A model generated the notes under the pieces. That model ran no database searches. It worked only from the letters and a program-made list of their open reading frames with translations, and was not told the origin of the DNA. From the NCBI RefSeq assembly GCF_023746535.1, contig NZ_CP098747.1, positions 434,001 to 498,000 on the forward strand: a DNA stretch of 64,000 bases, given 5' to 3'. Numbering within the stretch: the first letter of the stretch is position 1; every line of letters begins with the position of its first letter. Shown here piece after piece: positions 35,294 to 44,507 of the stretch. Both the position numbers and the translations under genes were made by a program. Source of the DNA: Sneathiella marina. GTDB taxonomy: Bacteria > Pseudomonadota > Alphaproteobacteria > Sneathiellales > Sneathiellaceae.

Positions 35294-36754
35294 TTACCCT
35301 CCTACATTCGTCATCAGTTGCCGATAGAATTGAATGACCTCACCGTAATTATCAATCAGTATTCTCTCATTCGTGCCATGGATGCGGGATAGATCCTCTT
35401 TTCCAAATCTAAGGGGAATAAAACGATAGCTGTTATCTGCAATATTTACGTAATTTTTGCTGTCGGAGCCGGCAAGCATTAGTCCCGGTGATATCAAGAC
35501 GTCCGGGAAAACCTGTTGTATTGTTTTCTCAATAAGCTTGTACCCTACCGCAGAGGGGTCGGAAATTGGTGAAGGTTCGTTACCTTGTTTTATGTCGATG
35601 GAAATATCGGGGTCATCAATTACCGATTTTACATGCTGAACGACATCGTCAATTGTAGTCCCGGGCAAAAGCCGGAAATTTACGATAGCGATCGCTTCTG
35701 TAGGTAAAACATTATCTTTCGTTCCGCCTTCCACGATTGTAACGGCTGTTGTTGTCCGAACCATGGCATTTGTCGCACCGCCTTTTCCCAGTTCACTGAT
35801 GAGAATTGGATCCAGCAACCACCGATTTGAGATGATTGACTTGAGAGGTAGGGCCATATGAGGGGCAAGAGTGTCGAACATATCAGATGCCGGGCTCTGA
35901 AGAGCCGCAGGAAATCTGTTTTCCTCTAGGCGGTTGACTGCTCGGGCAATTTTACCAATTGCCGTTTTTCTTGGGGGCAAGGAGGAATGGCCGCCTTCTG
36001 CGTTAGCCGTTAATTTTAAGGTTAAATATCCCTTTTCAGCTAAGGCGATAAAGGCAATTGGTTCTTCAACTCCGGGCATAATTCCGTCGACAATCACCAT
36101 ACCTTCGTCCAGCGTAAAGGCTAGTTGGATGCCGCGACTTTCAAGCAGCGCCGAAATTTTGGCTGCACCCCTACCGCCGCCCAGTTCCTCATCATGGCCA
36201 AAAGCAAAATACAATGTGCGTTTTGGGCTAAAGCCAGCCGCCAGCTGCAATTCTGCCGCCTCTAGAATTGCAAACACTGAAAATTTGTCATCCAATGCCC
36301 CGCGCCCCCAGATTGCATTTTCTTCAATAGCACCTGAAAATGCTTCATAAGTCCAATCATCCTCCGTGCCGGGCTCAACAGGAACGACATCCATATGGGC
36401 AAGGAGCATGGCTGGTAGCAAACTTTGATCGCTGCCTTGCCAGGTATACAGGAGGCTATGGTCACCAACGACTTCACGTTTGAGATTAGCCGCTACGAGA
36501 GGGAAAAATTGATTTATTAAGGCGTGAAGTGCGGCAAATTCATCTGCAGCGGGAGGGTCGGATATCGACGTTGAAATCGTTTTCAATTTTATGGCGGAAG
36601 ATAGTCTATGTGCCGCAGCGGCAGTATCTATTGGTGACAGGGAAACAGGGTCTTCAGCAGTCATTTCTGCATTGTTTGTCACAGTGTTAAACGCGACAAT
36701 TCCGATGATCACAATGATAACTGCGATCAGCCCAAGGAGAATTCTTTTTATCAT
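35294..36754 (-). CDS. M20 family metallopeptidase with N-terminal membrane anchor
   Basis: A 486-residue zinc peptidase, starting with a membrane anchor (ILLGLIAVIIVIIGIVAF). The metal site is built from AHMDVVPVEP, WGRGALDDK and GHDEELGGGRGA, and there is a large dimerisation insert in the middle. The overall form is like carboxypeptidase S/PM20D1, which splits or forms N-acyl amino acids. The active domain faces the periplasm by prediction. Substrate is unknown, but N-acyl amino acids would suit the amidohydrolase at 14.4 kb. Confidence 0.82.
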   Translation of the reverse strand: MIKRILLGLIAVIIVIIGIVAFNTVTNNAEMTAEDPVSLSPIDTAAAAHRLSSAIKLKTISTSISDPPAADEFAALHALINQFFPLVAANLKREVVGDHSLLYTWQGSDQSLLPAMLLAHMDVVPVEPGTEDDWTYEAFSGAIEENAIWGRGALDDKFSVFAILEAAELQLAAGFSPKRTLYFAFGHDEELGGGRGAAKISALLESRGIQLAFTLDEGMVIVDGIMPGVEEPIAFIALAEKGYLTLKLTANAEGGHSSLPPRKTAIGKIARAVNRLEENRFPAALQSPASDMFDTLAPHMALPLKSIISNRWLLDPILISELGKGGATNAMVRTTTAVTIVEGGTKDNVLPTEAIAIVNFRLLPGTTIDDVVQHVKSVIDDPDISIDIKQGNEPSPISDPSAVGYKLIEKTIQQVFPDVLISPGLMLAGSDSKNYVNIADNSYRFIPLRFGKEDLSRIHGTNERILIDNYGEVIQFYRQLMTNVGG

Positions 36755-36895
36755 CTATAATGCCGCCCTGAATTCATTCATTTCCAACTTGTGTAAAAAA
36801 TAGAACCCTCAAAGTGGGGAGGTCAAGCAGGCATTCATTTTCTTTTATTGCGCAGAGCCGCCATCTAACTACAATAGTAAGAAAAAGGACAACAA

Positions 36896-37477
36896 ATGGC
36901 AGATAAATCAGAACGAAACAAAGCCGTTGCCCGGACTGTAGACAATATTCGGCGACTGACCAGCGGGAAAACAATTTCCGCGGAACTCCTGGCGGAAATT
37001 AAAGCTGAATTGCTTGCATTGGCCGCAAAAAGAGATTTCTTCTCATTTCAGGATTTTCCGCCACCAGAAAAGTCACTTAAGCGCCGTAGTTGCCTATACA
37101 GATTATCGGAAGACGATGATCATGGATTCGCTTTGTATCTGAATTCAGCTGATGGCCTTGTAAACGCCCCTCCGCATGATCATACGACTTGGGCTGTCAT
37201 TGTTGGCGTTCATGGCCAGGAGGAAAATCGTTTTTATAAGCGACTTGAGAGAGGTGTCGAGCAAGTTGGGGCGCAAATGGTAGAAGAAGGAACAGGGGTT
37301 GCCTTGATGCCCGATGACGTTCATACAATTCATATTGAGGCAGGCACACCAGTTCTCAATTTCCATATGTATGGCCGTGGCCTAGAGCAATTGGATAGCC
37401 GAAATTTCTGGAATAAGAAAAAGGAAATTTGGGAAGTATTTCCTGCCCATACGGATATTCGTGAGGCCCGTAAATGA
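36896..37477 (+). CDS. cysteine dioxygenase-family thiol dioxygenase
   Basis: A 193-residue cupin with PPHDHTTWAVIVGVHGQEENRFYKR (the two Fe-ligand His residues of HDH) and the third ligand in PDDVHTIHIEAGTPV. HMYGRG supplies the Tyr of the active site. These enzymes oxidise cysteine, 3-mercaptopropionate or similar thiols to sulfinates with O2. AAGGA precedes the ATG. It overlaps the four-domain rhodanese gene by 4 nt, linking it to sulfur transfer. Which thiol is used cannot be decided from sequence alone. Confidence 0.85.
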   Translation: MADKSERNKAVARTVDNIRRLTSGKTISAELLAEIKAELLALAAKRDFFSFQDFPPPEKSLKRRSCLYRLSEDDDHGFALYLNSADGLVNAPPHDHTTWAVIVGVHGQEENRFYKRLERGVEQVGAQMVEEGTGVALMPDDVHTIHIEAGTPVLNFHMYGRGLEQLDSRNFWNKKKEIWEVFPAHTDIREARK

Positions 37478-39066
37478 GTTATATGCACATATCACCCATA
37501 GATCTACGTCAGGTGATGAAATCGAAGGAGGAATACGCGCTTATAGATGTTCGTGAACAAGGCGTGCATTCCGAAGGGCATCCGTTTTTTGCGATCCCTT
37601 TGCCGCTCAGCAGGTTTGAGCTGGATGTCGACAGGTTGCTGCCCCGCAAATCTGTTCCGATATATCTTCTTGATCAGGGGCCGGAAATGGAATTGGCGGT
37701 ACGTGCTGCGGAGTTATTGATAGAACGTAGCTATACCAATATTGCGATTGTTGAGGGTGGAACCCTTGCCTGGCGCGAGGCTGGGCTGGAGTTGTTTTCT
37801 GGTGTGAATGTACCGAGCAAGGCTTTTGGCGAATTTGTTGAGGAAGCCTATGAGACACCCCACATAACTGCGGAGAATTTGGCGAAACGGCAAGAAAATG
37901 GAGAAAAAATAGCAGTTCTTGATAGCCGGCCCTTTCCTGAATATCATCGAATGTCCATTCCCGGCGGTATCGATATGCCGGGCGCTGAACTGGTTCACCG
38001 CGTGTTTGAAACTGTTGAGGATGACGAGACGCAAATCGTTGTTAATTGTGCAGGGCGTACCCGAAGTATTATCGGGGCTCAATCATTGATCAACGCCGGA
38101 TTGTCAAATCCGATTTGCGCGCTTAAAGACGGAACAATGGGCTGGTATCTGGCAAATCTTGAACTTGCCCATCGGGAAGATGCGGTTGCGCCCGCACCTG
38201 GCTCATCGGCGGCTGTTCGCAGCCAAAAAGCGGCCCTAGCTGTGGCGGATCGCTTCGATGTAAAATTTACTAATCTGGAAACCGTAAAATCATGGCAAAA
38301 TGACGATGAAAGAACACTCTATGTTCTAGATGTTCGAACGGAAGAAGAATTTTTGGAAGGACATTTGCCGGGATCCTACCATGCGCCTGGTGGCCAGCTT
38401 GTTCAAGCCACTGATGAATATGTGGCGGTTCGAAATGCCAAGATTGTGGTTGTGGATGATGACGCAACTCGGGCTGTTATGACGGCGTCCTGGCTTACGC
38501 AAATGGATTGGCAGGATGTTTATGTGTTGCAAGGTGTTTTGGACGTGGAGTGCGAGCAGGGATACCATTCCATGCCGTCAATCCCCTTGCAGCCGCATAT
38601 TTCAGTTCTTGAACTGGATGCCGTACTGACGTCCCGGGAGGCTGTTGCAGTTATTGATTTGGCGAGCTCTCTTGCTTATCGGAAAGGTCATATCCCCGGA
38701 GCTTATTGGGCAATTCGGTCTAGACTTTCAACGGATCACATATTTATTCCTCCGGTGGGGCTGATCATATTGACATCTGAAGACAGTCTGCTGGCTCATT
38801 TAGCCGCGCCTGAAATTGCACGACTTCGTCCAGATGCAATCATCAGAGTCTTGGAGGGAGGGACAACTGCATGGGAAAGTTCCGGACAAAAACTTGAAAG
38901 TGGTGATACAAGCCTGCTTAGCAAAGTTGATGATGTTTGGTATAAACCCTACGATACGGGCAATCCAGAAGAAATTCGGCGGCGCATGCAGGATTATCTG
39001 ACTTGGGAGGTTGGATTACTTGAGCAAGTAGAGCGTGATGGTTTGGTGCGATTCCGTCAATATTAG
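37474..39066 (+). CDS. protein with four rhodanese domains, one keeping the catalytic cysteine
   Basis: A 530-residue protein with four tandem rhodanese folds, opening at ALIDVREQG, VLDSRPFPEYHR, VLDVRTEEEFLEGHLPGSYHAPG and VIDLASSLAYRKGHIPGAYW. Only the second has an active-site loop with Cys (NCAGRTRS, Cys192). At the equivalent place the first has LLDQGPEM, the third VVDDDATR and the fourth LTSEDSLL, all without Cys. It probably moves sulfane sulfur from one site while the other domains serve structure or binding. Coupling (ATGA) with the thiol dioxygenase suggests joint processing of a thiol. Confidence 0.85.
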   Translation: MSYMHISPIDLRQVMKSKEEYALIDVREQGVHSEGHPFFAIPLPLSRFELDVDRLLPRKSVPIYLLDQGPEMELAVRAAELLIERSYTNIAIVEGGTLAWREAGLELFSGVNVPSKAFGEFVEEAYETPHITAENLAKRQENGEKIAVLDSRPFPEYHRMSIPGGIDMPGAELVHRVFETVEDDETQIVVNCAGRTRSIIGAQSLINAGLSNPICALKDGTMGWYLANLELAHREDAVAPAPGSSAAVRSQKAALAVADRFDVKFTNLETVKSWQNDDERTLYVLDVRTEEEFLEGHLPGSYHAPGGQLVQATDEYVAVRNAKIVVVDDDATRAVMTASWLTQMDWQDVYVLQGVLDVECEQGYHSMPSIPLQPHISVLELDAVLTSREAVAVIDLASSLAYRKGHIPGAYWAIRSRLSTDHIFIPPVGLIILTSEDSLLAHLAAPEIARLRPDAIIRVLEGGTTAWESSGQKLESGDTSLLSKVDDVWYKPYDTGNPEEIRRRMQDYLTWEVGLLEQVERDGLVRFRQY

Positions 39067-39239
39067 AAGATACGGTCTTCTTATGGTAATAATTGGCTTG
39101 ATTGACGCAACGGAATCCCTGCAAAGATCCAGTTGAATTTACAATTTGAAACAGGTACTTGCATTGGGCAAAAACCCGGCCTAGCATATGGATTAAATGG
39201 GCACACAAGAAACCCATATAAATAATGGAGAAAACCCCG

Positions 39240-40436
39240 ATGGATCTTTCATTCAATGAAGATGATGTAGCCTTCCAACAGGAGGTACGCGAATTTTTGG
39301 CAACTTCTTTGCCGCAGGATGTGAAGGAACGTGCTGACCGCGGCTTGCATCCGACAAAGGAAGGCCAGGTTAGATGGCAAAAAATACTAAACGAAAAAGG
39401 CTGGATGGCGCCTAATTGGCCCGTTGAATATGGCGGTACCGATTGGACGATTACGCAAAAATATATAGTGGCTCACGAAATGGGGTCCGTAGCGGCGCCG
39501 CAACCAATGGCATTTGGTGTAAGCATGGTTGGGCCGGTTATCTATACTTTCGGAAATCAGGAGCAAAAGGACAAATATCTTCCAAGAATTTTGAATTCAG
39601 AGGACTGGTGGTGTCAGGGATATTCTGAGCCGGGATCCGGATCGGATCTTGCCTCATTGCAAACCAAGGCGGTTCGTGACGGGGATCATTATGTCGTTAA
39701 TGGTCAGAAAATCTGGACGTCATATGCACAGCATGCAGATATGATATTTTGTTTGGTCAGAACCGACAGTTCGGTGAAGGCACAGGAAGGAATCTCCTTT
39801 CTTCTGATAGATATGAAAACGCCGGGCATAACCGTCAAACCGATTTACGGTCTTGATAAGGAAAACAGCCTTAACGAAGTCTTCTTTGAAGATGTCCGTG
39901 TTCCCATTGAAAACCGTATCGGAGAAGAAAACAAAGGTTGGACCTACGCGAAGTTTTTGCTGGGGAACGAAAGAACGGGTATCGCACGAGTTGCCAGATC
40001 GAAGCGGCAAATCGCCCGGGTGCGTGAAATTGCCGGGGCAGAGAAATGCGAAGAGGGTTACCTCCTGGAGGATCCCGATTTCGTGAGAAAACTTGCGAGA
40101 CTGGAAGTTGATCTTATGGCGCTTGAATATACGGAGCTCCGCTATTTATCAATGCTTAGCAATGGTAAGAAGCTCTCTGCCGAGCCCTCTCTGTTGAAAA
40201 TTAAGGGGACGGAGATACAGCAGCGGCTGACATCATTGCTTGTTGAATCTTTAGGGATGTATGGAGCCCCATATGAACCTGAGCGCGCCTATGAAGGTCG
40301 AAATGAAACACCGGTTGGGCCTGATTACGCCAATGGGCCAATGGCAGAACATCTATACTTGCGTGCCGCAACAATCTATGGCGGCAGCAATGAAATTCAA
40401 CGAAATATCGTCTCCAAGATGGTTCTAGGATTATAA
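39240..40436 (+). CDS. acyl-CoA dehydrogenase, PimC-like large subunit
   Basis: A 398-residue flavoenzyme with APNWPVEYGGTDWT, GYSEPGSGSDLASLQTKAV and the C-terminal TIYGGSNEIQRNIVSKMVLGL. Glu244 in LLGNERTGIA is a candidate base, since the C-terminal position is Gly. GGAG nine nt before the ATG at 39240 favours it over an ATG at 39225. The next gene, 13 nt on, encodes a partner dehydrogenase, so the two probably form a heteromeric enzyme as in pimeloyl-CoA or steroid side-chain dehydrogenases. Confidence 0.87.
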   Translation: MDLSFNEDDVAFQQEVREFLATSLPQDVKERADRGLHPTKEGQVRWQKILNEKGWMAPNWPVEYGGTDWTITQKYIVAHEMGSVAAPQPMAFGVSMVGPVIYTFGNQEQKDKYLPRILNSEDWWCQGYSEPGSGSDLASLQTKAVRDGDHYVVNGQKIWTSYAQHADMIFCLVRTDSSVKAQEGISFLLIDMKTPGITVKPIYGLDKENSLNEVFFEDVRVPIENRIGEENKGWTYAKFLLGNERTGIARVARSKRQIARVREIAGAEKCEEGYLLEDPDFVRKLARLEVDLMALEYTELRYLSMLSNGKKLSAEPSLLKIKGTEIQQRLTSLLVESLGMYGAPYEPERAYEGRNETPVGPDYANGPMAEHLYLRAATIYGGSNEIQRNIVSKMVLGL

Positions 40437-40449
40437 GGAATAAAAGAAA

Positions 40450-41586
40450 ATGGATTTTGAACTCTCGGATGAGCAAAATTTGCTGAAAGACAGCGTTGAG
40501 CGGTTCGTAAAGGACAATTACTCACCTGAAGCGCGGGCAAAATTGACAGAAACCGAACTGGGATTTAGCCGTGACCATTGGAAGACAATGGCTGAACTCG
40601 GATGGCTGGGATTGCCGTTCTCGGAAGAAGTCGGTGGATTTGGCGGGACCGCTGTTGAAACCATGATTATGATGGAAAGTATGGGACGCGGTCTCGTACT
40701 GGAGCCATTTCTAAGCACCGTCATTTTGGGGGGTGGATTGGTCGCAGAAGGCGGCAGTGCCGAGCAAATAGAAAATATTATACCTGAGGTAATCGAAGGT
40801 AATTTGATGCTGGCTTTTGCATATGCTGAAAAACAATCCCGATTTAATCTGAACGATGTTGAAACATCGGCCAGTAAATCAGGGGACGGCTATATCCTGA
40901 ACGGTCATAAAGCCGTCGTGTATCATGGGACTACGGCGGATAAGATCATTGTCTCCGCCCGGACAAGCGGTGCATCAAAAGATAAGGACGGCATATCCCT
41001 GTTCATCGTTGACAATAATGCACAAGGTTTGAGCAGGCGTGACTATGCGACTATTGATGGGCAGCGCGCCGCTGATATCGTCTTTGAGAATGTTGCCGTC
41101 GATGCATCTGCACTTTTGGGCCAAGAAGGTGCCGCTCTTCCTGTTATTGAAAAAATTGTTGAACGCACGATTGGAGCGCTGTGTGCGGAAGCTGTTGGCG
41201 CGATGGAGACGGCCAATGACATTACCAACGAATATATGAAACAGCGTAAGCAATTCGGCATTCCCATCGGTAAATTCCAGGTCCTCCAGCATCGTATGGT
41301 GGATATGTTTATGGAAGCTGAACAATCTAAATCCATGTCCGATATGGTTGCAATGAAACTAGAACTTGAGGACGCAGCCGAGCGGAGCAAGGCAGTTTCT
41401 GCGGTAAAGGCTCAAGTCGGCCAGGCAGCGAAATTTGTCGGAGAACAATCCATTCAATTGCATGGCGGGATGGGTATGACAGATGAGTATTCTATTGGTC
41501 ATTATTTCAAGCGATTGACCACCATTGAAATGCTGTTTGGCAACACAGATTATCATTTTAAACGGTTTGCCGCGCTGTCTGCCTAA
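40450..41586 (+). CDS. acyl-CoA dehydrogenase, PimD-like small subunit
   Basis: A 378-residue acyl-CoA dehydrogenase relative: MDFELSDEQNLLKDSVERFV, WLGLPFSEEVGGFGG, IQLHGGMGMTDEYSIGHYFKRL. The usual EPGSGSD stretch in the flavin domain is degenerate (AYAEKQSRFNLNDVETSA), and the C-terminus reads EMLFGNTDYHFKR in place of [10 protein letters not shown]. Such divergence is usual in the second subunit of alpha2beta2 dehydrogenases. It probably pairs with the product of the preceding gene. Confidence 0.85.
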   Translation: MDFELSDEQNLLKDSVERFVKDNYSPEARAKLTETELGFSRDHWKTMAELGWLGLPFSEEVGGFGGTAVETMIMMESMGRGLVLEPFLSTVILGGGLVAEGGSAEQIENIIPEVIEGNLMLAFAYAEKQSRFNLNDVETSASKSGDGYILNGHKAVVYHGTTADKIIVSARTSGASKDKDGISLFIVDNNAQGLSRRDYATIDGQRAADIVFENVAVDASALLGQEGAALPVIEKIVERTIGALCAEAVGAMETANDITNEYMKQRKQFGIPIGKFQVLQHRMVDMFMEAEQSKSMSDMVAMKLELEDAAERSKAVSAVKAQVGQAAKFVGEQSIQLHGGMGMTDEYSIGHYFKRLTTIEMLFGNTDYHFKRFAALSA

Positions 41587-41612
41587 CGGTCAGCTTCGGC
41601 AGGTTAACTGGA

Positions 41613-41640
41613 GGGAAAGGGATTTACCCTTTCCCTTTAT
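41613..41640. terminator. terminator shared by convergent dehydrogenase and tdk genes
   Basis: GGGAAAGGG (41613-41621) pairs with CCCTTTCCC (41627-41635) around 5 nt; TTTATT follows on the plus strand. The stem includes the last codons and stop of tdk. Confidence 0.8.
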
Positions 41641-42229
41641 TAAGGGATGTAGATCCGTAAGTTGCCTCCTTGAAGTGAAGTCGGCATAAAGCGACATACC
41701 GATCATTTCCACCAATTTCTTTTTGTGCTCCAGCTCTAACCGGATTTCCGGCATCGTCAACCCGGATAACCATGGTGGCCTTTTTCCCACAGTGGCAGAT
41801 GGTTTTCAGCTCTCGAAGTTCGTCAGCCCAAGCTAGTAAATACTTGCTTCCTTCGAACAAATTTCCTTGAAAATCAGTGCGAAGACCATATGCAAGAACG
41901 GGAATATGGAGCATGTCCGTAATCTCTGAAAGCTGATACACCTGATCACGGGACAGAAACTGGGCTTCATCCACCATGACGCAATCGATAGATCGGTTTT
42001 CCAGCTCTTTCCTAACAATTTCTAGAACATCAGTATCATCGCCAAAAAGTAAGGCTTCGGCCTCCAGACCAATGCGAGAAGCAATTTTGCCCTTCCCAAA
42101 TCTGTCATCTAACGCAGCTGTAAACAAGAGCGGGTGCATTCCACGTTCTTGATAATTAAAACTTGATTGCAGCAATGTTGTCGATTTTCCTGCATTCATA
42201 GTTGAGTAATTGAAATAAAGTTTAGCCAT
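41624..42229 (-). CDS. tdk: thymidine kinase
   Basis: A 201-residue type II thymidine kinase. It has the P-loop [14 protein letters not shown] (residues 8-21), [37 protein letters not shown], and a zinc-binding region where ICHCGKKA survives. The second pair of the zinc ligands appears as a single Cys in VALCRLHF. It phosphorylates thymidine or deoxyuridine for salvage. It is followed 3' by a shared hairpin; the DUF1643 gene lies 15 nt upstream on the same strand. Confidence 0.93.
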   Translation of the reverse strand: MAKLYFNYSTMNAGKSTTLLQSSFNYQERGMHPLLFTAALDDRFGKGKIASRIGLEAEALLFGDDTDVLEIVRKELENRSIDCVMVDEAQFLSRDQVYQLSEITDMLHIPVLAYGLRTDFQGNLFEGSKYLLAWADELRELKTICHCGKKATMVIRVDDAGNPVRAGAQKEIGGNDRYVALCRLHFKEATYGSTSLNKGKG

Positions 42230-42244
42230 TTGTCGGTTTCTGTA

Positions 42245-42742
42245 TCATCCGGTTGACCATAAGAAGGGTTGCTTTGAGTAGGGGAGATAAAGGGGATGGC
42301 CTGGTAGCCCATTGGCCGTTAGAGATAAGACATATAGAGGAATAGCATGCTGTCGTAAAAGGCTAACAATTTCATCATGTCGCTGGTTATGATTTCCATG
42401 CCCGCCCCAGGCGCATATGGTCATATCAGCATCCTGCGCACTTTTTAACAATCTCATGTCATTTAGTGGGCCGACAGGTTTTTTGGACTTTTTCAAGTCT
42501 TTTGGATTGGTTGCCCGATAAGCAAATATGTTTACGACATCTAAGGCGTCAAACCCCATATCGACGGCTCGCCGGTGGCAGCGCTCAATCGTTGGATCGT
42601 TGCTGGTTGCATCTGCTGTAGAGGGATTTAGCATTACGAACGTTACTTTTGCACCATTGCCCCATCGTCGCCAAAGGCAATAGCGATAAGTTTCGCAGTC
42701 GCTAAACTCGGCGCCGGATTGAGCAAAATAACTAGCGTCCAT
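42245..42742 (-). CDS. DUF1643 protein
   Basis: A 165-residue protein with the DUF1643 hallmarks YRYCLWRRWGNGAKVTFVMLNPSTADATSNDPTIERC and VVNIFAYRATNPKDL, then TICAWGGHG and PGHPLYLPY. The family is widespread in bacteria and phages; its role is unknown. The ATG overlaps the GST gene's end by 11 nt and has GGAAAA upstream. It sits between GST and tdk in one minus-strand unit. Confidence 0.88.
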   Translation of the reverse strand: MDASYFAQSGAEFSDCETYRYCLWRRWGNGAKVTFVMLNPSTADATSNDPTIERCHRRAVDMGFDALDVVNIFAYRATNPKDLKKSKKPVGPLNDMRLLKSAQDADMTICAWGGHGNHNQRHDEIVSLLRQHAIPLYVLSLTANGLPGHPLYLPYSKQPFLWSTG

Positions 42743-43460
42743 GGTTTTCCGGAAAAGTTAGACCGAGGGTTCCCTCTGTCCAGATTTCCCGTTTTTTCAT
42801 CACATATTTGAAGGCATCGGTATTCAATTGATCGCCAAGCCATTTTTTAAGCTTGGGATAGGGCGACTGATCAAACCAATCCTTGTCCGAGTTGGCAAAC
42901 TGGCGGATAAAGGGGAAAATAGCTGTATCGGCAAAGGTCATTTTATCTGATGTTAAAAATCTGTGCCGGGAGAGTAAATCTTCAAGTTTTCTTAAAAATT
43001 CCTCGCCTTGGGACCGATAGGTTTCTCGTGGATTGTCGGGATGCCGGACAAAATATTTATACCGGTCCAAATTATCTTTAAAAGGACCGTCATTTTCAGT
43101 CACGAGGTCAAATATAGCCTGGCGTTGTTTTTCTTCGTTGGGCAGCCAGCAATCAGGGTCATTCTGATCAAGCGCCCAAAGCATAATGTCGAAACTCTCG
43201 TCCAGCACAGTTCCATCTGAAACCTTCAATACAGGCACCGTTGCTTTCGGGCTGGCCGCGATCATGTCTTCGGGTTTATCTTTCAAGAGAATGTCGCGAA
43301 GTTCTACCGTGATGCCAGAATATACCAGCGTCATGCGGCTTCGAATTGCATAGGGGCAACGACGAAAGCTATATAAAACAGGTAAAGTCGTTATCTGGTT
43401 TTGGAGGCTTGGTTCGGTCATAGGGCTTGATCTGACATTCGATAATTCTGCCTTATTCAT
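42732..43460 (-). CDS. glutathione S-transferase, Cys-type
   Basis: A 242-residue GST with an N-terminal thioredoxin-like domain (VLYSFRRCPYAIRSRMTLVYSGI, then ATVPVLKVSDGTVLDES) and a helical C-terminus. The RCPYA motif gives a Cys active site, as in omega/GstI-type enzymes that reduce disulfides or dehydroascorbate. The frame also offers an ATG at 43421, close to where the fold begins; no strong ribosome site decides. Likely cytosolic thiol chemistry. Confidence 0.82.
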   Translation of the reverse strand: MNKAELSNVRSSPMTEPSLQNQITTLPVLYSFRRCPYAIRSRMTLVYSGITVELRDILLKDKPEDMIAASPKATVPVLKVSDGTVLDESFDIMLWALDQNDPDCWLPNEEKQRQAIFDLVTENDGPFKDNLDRYKYFVRHPDNPRETYRSQGEEFLRKLEDLLSRHRFLTSDKMTFADTAIFPFIRQFANSDKDWFDQSPYPKLKKWLGDQLNTDAFKYVMKKREIWTEGTLGLTFPENHGR

Positions 43461-43478
43461 AAAGAAAAATAGGCATGA

Positions 43479-44174
43479 TTACCAGCGAAGTCTGTTTACG
43501 CGCCTTCTCATCGCGGCCCGTAACGTTTCCTTGCGCTTAAATTCAATGTCAATGACCGGCTCGTCATCCGAGAAGTCGAAATTTGGTACATCTGAAGAAT
43601 AAACACTACCGGCTTTATAAAAATCAGAATGCTCTGTTGCCTCGTCCCGTCCCGGTTCCAAATCAACAACATCGACGGTTTCACGTTTTAATTTTGATCC
43701 GCGAAAACGTTCTTGCGTAGGTGACTTCAATAGATCGATTTCTTCCGGAGCCAGGTCAGGCGATACCTTATAATCAGACGGCTTCGATGCTTCTGCTTTC
43801 GAAGAGCATTTTTTTCTCTTGGAAAATTGCATTTCGGGTGCAGGCTCTGCAAATTCAATTGGTTCCTGAAATGTTTCAAGTATTTCTACTTTTTTCGGCT
43901 TATGTTTTTTATATTTTGGCTCTTCTTGAAATGGCCTTTGATCTTTGAATGTACGTTCCGTTTTGTTCGGCTTTTCATCCGCCACACTTTTCGGAGCCTC
44001 TAGGGACGGTAACTTTGTCTCAATGTGATCCACCAAGGTTAAAATCGCATCGCTTAAGCGCCTGTTCTTATCACGAAGCAGATTATTTTCGGCCAATAAC
44101 TCCCGTTCCCGTACTGAACTGATATCAGTATGGCCATAAAGCGATCTTCCAGGGTTATGCCGAGCGAAACTCAT
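43479..44174 (-). CDS. uncharacterised charged, mostly disordered protein
   Basis: The 231-residue product has a short N-terminal coiled-coil-like stretch (SVRERELLAENNLLRDKNRRLSDAILTLVDHIETKL, residues 20-55). A long low-complexity middle rich in Lys, Glu, Pro and Ser follows, ending in a basic tail (RAAMRRRVNRLRW). I recognise no family. It might be a scaffold or adaptor. It lies 19 nt upstream of the GST gene and has a long 333-nt non-coding region on its 5' side. Confidence 0.6.
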   Translation of the reverse strand: MSFARHNPGRSLYGHTDISSVRERELLAENNLLRDKNRRLSDAILTLVDHIETKLPSLEAPKSVADEKPNKTERTFKDQRPFQEEPKYKKHKPKKVEILETFQEPIEFAEPAPEMQFSKRKKCSSKAEASKPSDYKVSPDLAPEEIDLLKSPTQERFRGSKLKRETVDVVDLEPGRDEATEHSDFYKAGSVYSSDVPNFDFSDDEPVIDIEFKRKETLRAAMRRRVNRLRW

Positions 44175-44507
44175 TTGAAGCGCAATTACCGATCCATAGT
44201 CGAAAATTTGTCTGCGAAATCAACATCGAAAAAACGCAAGACATCGAGATTTGCTCTTAGTTTATGTTGGAATTTGGTCCGAAACTACTCAAAAAACAGA
44301 ATTTATGGTTAATTTACATAATATTTTATCTAATTTTTTAGATGGTACGCGACGAGAGGATAAAGTTAACTATAATTCTTTTTGAATATACGAAATTTCT
44401 CTCATTTTTATGAAAATATGACCCGAAGATGTGCGGTGTTTTCATATGGATATGGTTAATACGAATCAGTAAAATGGCATTGGAAAATGACATTTTACTG
44501 ATTTTAA
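44175..44507. other. AT-rich non-coding gap with one inverted repeat
   Basis: No convincing gene is visible. CAGTAAAATG (44467-44476) and CATTTTACTG (44491-44500) are exact inverted copies around 14 nt, just past the lipoprotein gene's stop. The stem is AT-rich and no T-run follows, so it is a weak terminator at best. The remainder should contain the promoter for the gene ending at 43479. Confidence 0.4.
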
